Part shown: positions 1 through 5,767 of the stretch, one piece after another
Layout: every line of letters starts with the position of its first letter
Numbering within the stretch: the stretch's first letter is position 1
Source: Pseudobacteriovorax antillogorgiicola
GTDB lineage: Bacteria; Bdellovibrionota_B; Oligoflexia; Oligoflexales; RGVZ01
NCBI GenBank assembly: GCA_945897695.1
Contig: CAMDGW010000031.1
Span: 1-16,824, forward strand
Direction: 5' to 3'
DNA length: 16,824 nucleotides
Made by a program: the position numbers and the translations under genes
The notes under the pieces: generated by a model
Database searches by the model: none
What the model was told of the DNA's origin: nothing
What the model saw: only the letters and a program-made list of their open reading frames with translations

Positions 1-60
1 CCTTCAACGTACGAAAAATTCATGCTAAACTACTGAAATTGAAGATTGTTTTATCTCCAC

Positions 61-65
61 GGGAG
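61..65 (+). promoter_or_regulatory. Shine-Dalgarno site of the phosphofructokinase gene
   Basis: GGGAG lies 8 nt before the ATG at 74. It overlaps the competing GTG at 65, so it favours the ATG as the real start. No convincing -35/-10 pair is visible in the 60 bases to the left edge. Confidence 0.6.
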
Positions 66-73
66 TGTCCATC

Positions 74-1384
74 ATGCCAGCCACCAAAGGACTATCTATA
101 GAAACACTAGGTCTCTGCCTGTGGGATTCCCCAATCAACCTCCCAGATACCGGTATATTTACTAGTGACGATGACGTCATGGCAGTCAAACCAAACCTCA
201 AAACCCTCCTAGATCAAATCCGTGAGGGTCAAGAGCCAGAAGCTTTTGAAGTCGCTGGACCACGAGAGAAGATATATTTCGAACCAGAAAAAGTGAAAGC
301 CGCCATTGTCACTTGCGGTGGACTATGTCCCGGACTTAATAGTGTGATTCGTGCCGTTGTTATGCAGCTTTGGCACCGTTATGGCTGCCGCTATATCGAG
401 GGTATAAGGGGTGGATATCTCGGACTGTCACATGACAAAGTAAACAACTTTAATGGTCTGACTCCTGACGACGTGGAACAAATCCATACCCAAGGAGGCA
501 CCATTCTTGGAACCTCACGCGGCTCCCCGCCGACAGAGGAGATGGCAGACTCTCTCATAGCCAAGGGTATTAACATGCTGTTTGCGATTGGCGGAGACGG
601 CACCATGCGCGGCGCAGCAGCTCTGACCAGGGAGTTCACAAAGCGGGGAGCAAAAATAGCCGTCATAGGCATACCAAAAACCATTGATAACGACATTCCC
701 TGGGTACGAAGAACGTTTGGATTCGAGACGGCAGTCAGTATCGCTGTGGAAGCTGTTAAAGCCGCCCATGTTGAGGCTGAATGTGTTTTCAATGGAATTG
801 GCCTGGTAAAGCTCATGGGTCGCGAATCAGGCTACATCGCCGCAAATGCGACGCTGGCATCCGGGGACGTGAACTTTTGCCTTGTACCGGAGGTGGACTT
901 CGACCTTGAAGGCCCTCGTGGCCTATTTGCGTCGCTAGAAAAAAGACTTACTGCACGTGAGCATGCTGTGATTGTTATTGCTGAGGGGGCAGGACAAAAG
1001 TTTTTTGGCGATGCAATCGGACGCGAAACAGACGCTAGTGGAAATCCAAAACTCGGAGACGTCGGCGCATACCTACGCGACCAGATTAGAGAATATTTCA
1101 AAAGCCGACAGATTGCTATGACACTCAAATATATTGATCCTAGCTATATTATCAGGACTCATTGCGGAAACGCAGGTGATCAACTATTTTGCGCTCGACT
1201 TGCGCAAAATGCTGTTCACGCAGCAATGGCTGGTAAAACAGGAATGTTGATCGGATACTGGCACGGACGGATGACCCATGTACCGTTTCACGCTATTTCC
1301 GGACGGCAAAAAATCAACCCTGCAGGCGAACTCTGGTTTAATGTTCTGGAATCAACCGGCCAGCCGGCTCAATTTAAAAAATAA
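74..1384 (+). CDS. pfkA: ATP-dependent 6-phosphofructokinase (plant/kinetoplastid-like PFK)
   Basis: Cytoplasmic glycolytic kinase phosphorylating fructose-6-phosphate to fructose-1,6-bisphosphate. Residues are numbered from an in-frame GTG at 65; the chosen ATG is residue 4. Visible PFK blocks: CGGLCPGLN (84-92), GGDGT (176-180), PKTIDND (204-210, catalytic Asp208 equivalent to E. coli Asp127) and MGRESGY (251-257). Gly179 sits where E. coli PfkA has Gly104, which indicates ATP rather than pyrophosphate as phosphoryl donor. Lys205, at the E. coli Gly124 position, is typical of PPi enzymes but also of plant and trypanosome ATP-PFKs. An N-terminal extension of about 75 residues before the first nucleotide-binding strand fits that subgroup (E. 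coli PfkA is 320 residues). The ATG at 74 is chosen because GGGAG (61-65) lies 8 nt upstream; the GTG at 65 overlaps that site and has no site of its own. Family call is firm; donor choice is inferred. Confidence 0.93.
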   Translation: MPATKGLSIETLGLCLWDSPINLPDTGIFTSDDDVMAVKPNLKTLLDQIREGQEPEAFEVAGPREKIYFEPEKVKAAIVTCGGLCPGLNSVIRAVVMQLWHRYGCRYIEGIRGGYLGLSHDKVNNFNGLTPDDVEQIHTQGGTILGTSRGSPPTEEMADSLIAKGINMLFAIGGDGTMRGAAALTREFTKRGAKIAVIGIPKTIDNDIPWVRRTFGFETAVSIAVEAVKAAHVEAECVFNGIGLVKLMGRESGYIAANATLASGDVNFCLVPEVDFDLEGPRGLFASLEKRLTAREHAVIVIAEGAGQKFFGDAIGRETDASGNPKLGDVGAYLRDQIREYFKSRQIAMTLKYIDPSYIIRTHCGNAGDQLFCARLAQNAVHAAMAGKTGMLIGYWHGRMTHVPFHAISGRQKINPAGELWFNVLESTGQPAQFKK

Positions 1385-1407
1385 TATGATCAATATGGGA
1401 AATTAGA

Positions 1408-1437
1408 AAGGGATCAACGTTTTCACGTTGATCCCTT
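1408..1437. terminator. Hairpin between convergent genes (probable bidirectional terminator)
   Basis: A perfect 13-bp inverted repeat, AAGGGATCAACGT (1408-1420) and ACGTTGATCCCTT (1425-1437), closes a 4-nt TTTC loop. It starts 24 bases after the phosphofructokinase stop and ends 26 bases before the chemoreceptor stop on the opposite strand. No long T-run follows on the plus strand; the minus-strand exit (CTTTCTAATTT) is moderately T-rich. Its position between two gene tails supports termination or 3'-end protection for both transcripts. Confidence 0.75.
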
Positions 1438-1463
1438 AGGGATTCAAATAAACGGATTTCAGA

Positions 1464-3374
1464 TCAAACTTGAATCCTCTTCACGAGGCTCGCAAGCGTC
1501 TCCGACAGACTTCCCAGAGACTTCGCAGCGTCAAGAACCTGATCAGCTCCAACCTGAGTCTCACTGGAAGCCATAGAGACAATCTTCACACTATCCGAAA
1601 TCGACTGAACGCCTTTCGAGGACTCCTGAACGACCCTGGCAACTTCGTTTGTTGTTGCCTGTTGCTCTTCAACCGAAGCCGCAATGGCGGAGGCAATCCC
1701 ATTTAAGCGACGAATACTTTCGGAAATACCGCCAATCGCATCTACAGCTGTCGAAGTATCGCGCTGAATACTATTGATCTTGTTTGTGATGTCTTCCGTT
1801 GCCTGAGCAGTCTGCTTTGCAAGCTCTTTCACCTCGTTAGCAACAACGGCAAAACCACGACCAGCATCCCCTGCACGAGCAGCTTCGATAGTTGCGTTAA
1901 GAGCAAGCAAATTTGTCTGCTGAGCGATGGACGAAATCACCTTGATCACGTTTCCGATTTCTTGGCTAGAAACCCCTAGTTTATTGATCGTAGTGTTCGT
2001 TGATTCCGACTGGCGAGCCGTCGAATTGGCGGCGGCAGATGCCTCATTTGCGTTACGCGCAATCTCCGCAATCGATGCACTCATCTCTTCCGTGTTTGTT
2101 GCAACCGTCTGAACCCCGCGAGCAACCTGCTCGGAAGCACCGGCCACCTGATTTGCCTCTTTAGTTGACTTAGTAGCATTCGTAGCCATCTGACTAGCAG
2201 TGGCATTGAGTTCCGCCGCGGCAGCAGACAGGTGGCGACTCGCTTCTGAGATATCTGACATCAGAGTCATCTGGGCCGAAATCACTTCCCAAGTAACCAT
2301 CGGACCAATATAATTTTTGTGATTGTCATACATTGGTGCCACAAGTAGCTTCAAAGTCTCTGGACCAAGCTTTATTTTTGCCGTATGTGGAAGCTGCTTA
2401 TCATCTTTGGTCATGCGCCTAGCGAGTTCAGGGTTGCGATGAAAAATATCAATAGACTGACCAATTAACTGATCGACAGGTTTCGGTAGAAGTTTTTCCA
2501 ATGTCCTTAGGGTCTTTGCCGAAGACGGATTCATGTAACGCAGCTTGAAATCCAGATCTGCGCACATAATATTGATCGGCGCGTTTTCCATCATTGAATT
2601 AATACGCGCAAGTTCGGCTTCGTTCTCCATTTTTTTGGTAACGACTTCCCAAGTAACCATTGCGCCAACGTGGTTTTTTGCATTGTCGTAAATCGCATTC
2701 ACCAACAGGTCCAGTTTTTCTGGACCTACGGAAATCACACTCTTGATTGGCAGATTCTTGTCATCACCTAGAATTTTACGTTGGTGAGCAGGATTCTTAT
2801 GGAAAATATCGATATTCGCCCCGAGAATTTTATCTGTCGTAATCGGTAAATGGCGCTCGATCGTCCTAAGAGTGTCGCGACTTTTCGGGTTAATGTACTG
2901 AATATTCAAATCACGGTCGCAATACATGACATTCACTGGCGCGCTTTCCACCATAGATTGGATTCGCGCAAGACTCTCTTCATCTTGAAGTCTTTTAGTC
3001 ACGACATCCCATGTCACCATAACGCCAGAATATTCTTTTTTCTGGTTGTAGATTGGTGAAACGAGGAGTTCCAACTTCTCAGGGCCTACAGCAATAAGCG
3101 TTTTGTGTGGCAGGTTTTTATCATTAGCCAGCATTTTTCGCTGGTGAAGAGGATGCTTGTGAAAAACATCGATAGTACTTCCAAGCACTTTTTTTGCTGG
3201 TATGGGCAGCCACTTCTCTATCGAAGTCAGAGTTTCAAGACTTTTTGGATTGACGTACTGAATAATCATATTCAAGTCACAAAAGAGAACATTCATTGGC
3301 GCGTTTTCCAGCATGCCAAAATACTCCATACCCGGAGTTTGTTTCATTGCTGGAATTTTCAGAAGCTCTTCCAT
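1464..3374 (-). CDS. Soluble methyl-accepting chemotaxis protein with three PAS domains
   Basis: Cytoplasmic chemoreceptor that would signal through CheW/CheA. From the ATG at 3374 it has 636 residues and no hydrophobic membrane segment. Three PAS-like repeats with an exact 120-residue period (about 18-129, 138-249, 258-368) precede a long coiled-coil signalling domain. The conserved hairpin tip is at about 480-520: QQTNLLALNATIEAARAGDAG followed by RGFAVVANEVKELA. Each PAS carries F-H-K/R-x-P and ends in a V-T-W-D/E-V strand. No C-terminal CheR-tethering pentapeptide is seen (it ends KRIQV). The frame extends to a TTG at 3428, but that codon lacks a ribosome site, whereas GGAGG (3379-3383) precedes the ATG at 3374; another ATG lies at 3395. 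A sigma-28-type promoter lies upstream. The histidine block resembles that of Aer2-type PAS domains, so oxygen or redox sensing is possible but unproven. Confidence 0.93.
   Translation of the reverse strand: MEELLKIPAMKQTPGMEYFGMLENAPMNVLFCDLNMIIQYVNPKSLETLTSIEKWLPIPAKKVLGSTIDVFHKHPLHQRKMLANDKNLPHKTLIAVGPEKLELLVSPIYNQKKEYSGVMVTWDVVTKRLQDEESLARIQSMVESAPVNVMYCDRDLNIQYINPKSRDTLRTIERHLPITTDKILGANIDIFHKNPAHQRKILGDDKNLPIKSVISVGPEKLDLLVNAIYDNAKNHVGAMVTWEVVTKKMENEAELARINSMMENAPINIMCADLDFKLRYMNPSSAKTLRTLEKLLPKPVDQLIGQSIDIFHRNPELARRMTKDDKQLPHTAKIKLGPETLKLLVAPMYDNHKNYIGPMVTWEVISAQMTLMSDISEASRHLSAAAAELNATASQMATNATKSTKEANQVAGASEQVARGVQTVATNTEEMSASIAEIARNANEASAAANSTARQSESTNTTINKLGVSSQEIGNVIKVISSIAQQTNLLALNATIEAARAGDAGRGFAVVANEVKELAKQTAQATEDITNKINSIQRDTSTAVDAIGGISESIRRLNGIASAIAASVEEQQATTNEVARVVQESSKGVQSISDSVKIVSMASSETQVGADQVLDAAKSLGSLSETLASLVKRIQV
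2271..3323 (-). repeat. Three tandem PAS-coding repeats of 360 bp
   Basis: The chemoreceptor holds three in-phase copies with an exact 360-bp period. For example, GCGTTTTCCAGCAT at 3301 recurs as related sequence at 2941 and 2581, and the CCCATGTC/CCCAAGTAACCAT block recurs near 3009, 2649 and 2289. At protein level copies 1 and 2 are closest (FHKxPxHQRK and DKNLP shared). Copy 3 diverges, with FHRNPELARR replacing the HQRK block. Domain multiplication is seen directly; recent duplication is not implied, since the third base has drifted widely. Confidence 0.8.
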
Positions 3375-3378
3375 AAGT

Positions 3379-3383
3379 CCTCC
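3379..3383 (-). promoter_or_regulatory. Shine-Dalgarno site fixing the chemoreceptor start
   Basis: On the minus strand GGAGG is followed by ACTT and then the ATG at 3374. The spacing is short (4 nt) but this is the only strong site near any in-frame start. The more upstream TTG at 3428 has only CATCATCCC before it. Confidence 0.6.
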
Positions 3384-3468
3384 GTGCAACCACATTGCAC
3401 AACTAATTCCTTGAATTTCAGTACTCAAGGGATGATGTAAAACACATAAACCACTCGTCTGCTTTTAG

Positions 3469-3495
3469 GCATCGGCCGGATACTCCTCTAGTTTA
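3469..3495 (-). promoter_or_regulatory. Sigma-28 (FliA-type) flagellar/chemotaxis promoter
   Basis: Read on the minus strand: TAAA (3495-3492), 15 bases, GCCGATGC (3476-3469). The enterobacterial FliA consensus is TAAA-N15-GCCGATAA, so the -35 core, the spacing and the GCCGAT core of the -10 all match. Transcription would start near 3461 and give a leader of about 85 nt before the chemoreceptor ATG at 3374. A chemoreceptor is exactly the kind of late flagellar-regulon gene sigma-28 controls, so match and context support each other. Confidence 0.8.
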
Positions 3496-3497
3496 AT

Positions 3498-3558
3498 CCC
3501 TGAGGGGGCTTGAAGCCAATGAACCTGGTGATAATACCCAGTTCCGCATAAACTGCGG
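3498..3558. other. Hairpin-rich intergenic stretch
   Basis: Four small inverted repeats follow each other within 61 bases: CCC-TGA-GGG (3498-3506); GGCTT-G-AAGCC (3507-3517); GAAcCTGG with CCAGTTC around a 9-base loop (3521-3544); and CCGCA-TAAAC-TGCGG (3544-3558). The block lies between the 3' end of the ABC-F gene (3679) and the sigma-28 promoter. No gene follows on the plus strand and no T-run follows any stem. It could be structure in the ABC-F 3' untranslated region or part of an unannotated RNA. The rest of 3559-3678 shows nothing I can support. Confidence 0.4.
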
Positions 3559-3678
3559 CAAATCGTTGGAGAAGGAGATTTCAACCCGAAATTTATGAAA
3601 TTATTAGATAAACAGGTAAAAGTTGGAGTAAATGTGAATTACAGCATAGGAGCTTGGAATTTGGTGATTTTCAAAAAT

Positions 3679-5661
3679 TTAGAGCGAACGACCAAGCTCA
3701 ATTAGTGTGTTCTTGGCACTTTCAATTTTCTCAGATAGATCTAGCCACTGTTCTTCCAGCGACGCCAGTCGCGCCTCGCTTGATTGTTTTTCTGCTGAAA
3801 TTGACGCAACTCGCGAAAAATCACTGTGTGACTCTTCCATCTGACGATCACAATCACTGATTACCTTTTGTAATCGTGACATTTCAGAATCCAGTTTTTC
3901 AATGGCCCGCTGATTTTTCTGAGCTTCACGCTTAATCTGAGTGACTTCCTGCTCGGAAATCTTGCCCGTCCTTAAATTTATCTGCGCAGTTTGAACGCTT
4001 GACACATCACCTCTAGATCCACTGACTGGCAATGGATCCAGAACATCGGGAAATCCAGCTTTTTGAGCCAAGCGACGATAGTCTTGCAGTTTACCTTCAA
4101 ACAGCTGACCACGGCCGTCTGGCAACATGGCATAGATATGAGTGCAAACTGAATCAATAAATTCGCGATCATGACTCACAAATAGAACCGTACCCTCGTA
4201 GTCCAAAATCGCTTGCGAAAGCACTTCGCAGCTAGAAATATCCAGGTGATTCGTAGGCTCATCCATGACGAGAAAATTTGCTCCCTTCAGGAGTAATCTT
4301 GCTAAACCCACCCTTGCTTTTTCACCACCACTCAAGACACCCACCGACTTGTAAACGTCATCGCCCTTGAATAACAGGCTTCCGAGAACGCCTCGAGCAA
4401 CACTCTGGGTAGTATTTGCAGATGCCTCAAGTACATTTTCCAGGATTGTCTTTGCAGGATTTAGTGTCGTCAGCTGATCTTGAGCAAACCATGCAAACCG
4501 CGTGTTGTGCCCTATTTCAAAAGCACCGCTAAGTGCTGGCAACTCACTAACGACTGTCTTTAATAATGTTGATTTGCCAATCCCATTTGCGCCGATCACG
4601 GCCACTTTCTGGCTACGTTCGACAAGCAGGTTGATGTTCTGGCTTAGTGGGCGGGTGTAGCCTATCGAGCCGCCTTTGATCCGAAGTACTTCCCGACCAG
4701 ATGGATCACCCAAAGGGATGTCAACATGCATGCTTTCCATCTGCTCATCTATAACGACATCTGATTCAAGATCGCGGATTCTTGCAATCATTTTCATCTT
4801 TGATTGGGCCTGCGCTGCCTTGGTAGCCTTTGCGCCAAATCTAGTAACGAATTTCTCCAGATGCTCGCGACGCTTACGAAGAGATTCAGCTTGGGCCACC
4901 TCATGCTCCTGCCTCAACTCGCGTTCCTCGAGGAATGCGTCGAAATTTCCCGAGTATGGCGTCAATTTCCCATTATGAAGATGTAGGGTAATGGTTGGAA
5001 GACGCCTAAGTAAACTTCGATCATGTGACACGAATAACAGCGTGCCGCTAAAATTCTCCAGCCATTTTTCAACCCATACAAGGCTTGGGAGGTCTAAATG
5101 GTTGGTGGGCTCATCGAGAATCAGAAAGTTTGGCCGATTTAAAAATATTTTAGCGAGCTCAAGTCGCATGCGCCAACCGCCAGACAAGGTCAAAGGCGAC
5201 TGTTGCATCATATGCGAGGTAAAACCTAATCCCGCTAAAATGGCCTTGGCATCAGAATCTAGAGAGTATCCTTGTTCTTGCTTATACTCATCGTCCAGTA
5301 GCTCCCAAGCCCTGTGGTTTGCTTCCGAGTATGATTCTGTCATCGCCTCCAGTGCAGCCCGATGACGACGCACCAATGTCTGCACATAGCCATCCCCGCC
5401 AGCTACCGCCTCATCCACGACCGTCGCTAGCGGTGCCAGATTAGGTTCCTGCGGCAAATAGCCGAGACGCAGCCGAGCCGGCTTGATAATTTTGCCAGAA
5501 TCCGCCTCGGTGACTCCTGTCAATATATCCAAAAGTGTTGTCTTACCGGCTCCATTTGCCCCAACCAAGGCAAGCCGCTCCCCGTCCGGGAAATGGTATG
5601 ACACCTGCTCGAGCACAGTTTTGTTTCCAAAGGATTTTTTTAGGCCATCGAAACGTATCAC
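3679..5661 (-). CDS. ABC-F family ATPase (Uup/YheS-like)
   Basis: Soluble twin-ATPase of the ABC-F class, which lacks membrane domains and usually acts on the ribosome. Cassette 1: Walker A GANGAGKT (34-41), signature LSGG (159-162), Walker B plus H-loop region ILDEPTNHLD (181-190), switch SHDR (212-215). A charged inter-cassette linker (about 240-310) corresponds to the P-site tRNA interaction motif of this class. Cassette 2: GANGIGKS (357-364), LSGGE (443-447), VMDEPTNHLD (465-474), SHDR (496-499). A C-terminal region (about 540-660), rich in charged residues and probably a coiled coil, makes it 660 residues, closest in size to Uup and YheS (about 635); EttA is 555. All catalytic motifs are intact. 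The GTG start is supported by TGGAG 5 nt upstream (5667-5671 in complement). Exact subfamily, and any role in antibiotic protection versus translation factor or Uup-like DNA role, cannot be told from motifs. Confidence 0.93.
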   Translation of the reverse strand: MIRFDGLKKSFGNKTVLEQVSYHFPDGERLALVGANGAGKTTLLDILTGVTEADSGKIIKPARLRLGYLPQEPNLAPLATVVDEAVAGGDGYVQTLVRRHRAALEAMTESYSEANHRAWELLDDEYKQEQGYSLDSDAKAILAGLGFTSHMMQQSPLTLSGGWRMRLELAKIFLNRPNFLILDEPTNHLDLPSLVWVEKWLENFSGTLLFVSHDRSLLRRLPTITLHLHNGKLTPYSGNFDAFLEERELRQEHEVAQAESLRKRREHLEKFVTRFGAKATKAAQAQSKMKMIARIRDLESDVVIDEQMESMHVDIPLGDPSGREVLRIKGGSIGYTRPLSQNINLLVERSQKVAVIGANGIGKSTLLKTVVSELPALSGAFEIGHNTRFAWFAQDQLTTLNPAKTILENVLEASANTTQSVARGVLGSLLFKGDDVYKSVGVLSGGEKARVGLARLLLKGANFLVMDEPTNHLDISSCEVLSQAILDYEGTVLFVSHDREFIDSVCTHIYAMLPDGRGQLFEGKLQDYRRLAQKAGFPDVLDPLPVSGSRGDVSSVQTAQINLRTGKISEQEVTQIKREAQKNQRAIEKLDSEMSRLQKVISDCDRQMEESHSDFSRVASISAEKQSSEARLASLEEQWLDLSEKIESAKNTLIELGRSL

Positions 5662-5767
5662 GGCATCTCCAGGGGGTTTTGATGGGGGACCCCAACATTT
5701 TTAGAGTCGTGATACTAGCACTATTTTATTTGCATATTAATAATTTTGTTATAGAGTCCGGGCACTT
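5662..5767. promoter_or_regulatory. Divergent promoter region, AT-rich
   Basis: The 106 bases between the ABC-F gene and the DUF455/ATP-grasp gene must start both transcripts. The core 5718-5755 is strongly AT-rich. On the plus strand TATAGA (5750-5755) could be a -10, and on the minus strand TAGTAT (5717-5712), with TTAATA 17 bases upstream, is a weak candidate pair. A 7-bp direct repeat TAGAGTC occurs at 5702-5708 and 5752-5758 and could be a regulator half-site. All individual boxes are weak. Confidence 0.35.

Noticed and set aside
65..73. GTG at 65 as the phosphofructokinase start
   Set aside because: It overlaps the GGGAG site that serves the ATG at 74 and has no ribosome site of its own.
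391..816. 141-codon minus-strand frame inside the phosphofructokinase gene
   Set aside because: Lies wholly antisense to a clear, motif-complete gene; composition is that of a shadow frame.
3375..3428. TTG at 3428 as the chemoreceptor start (18 extra residues)
   Set aside because: No ribosome site precedes it, the added residues are not PAS-like, and GGAGG sits before the ATG at 3374. Not fully excluded, since transcription from the sigma-28 promoter would include it.
3595..3705. Small plus-strand frame starting ATGAAATTATTAG, about 36 codons
   Set aside because: The nearest AAGGAG is 17 nt away, the frame runs into the ABC-F gene antisense, and the peptide resembles nothing I know.
4991..5365. 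124-codon plus-strand frame inside the ABC-F gene
   Set aside because: Antisense to the first cassette's conserved motifs; no ribosome site or recognisable domain.
5672..5693. G-runs GGGGG-N7-GGGGG near the ABC-F start as a G-quadruplex
   Set aside because: Only two runs are present; an intramolecular quadruplex needs four.
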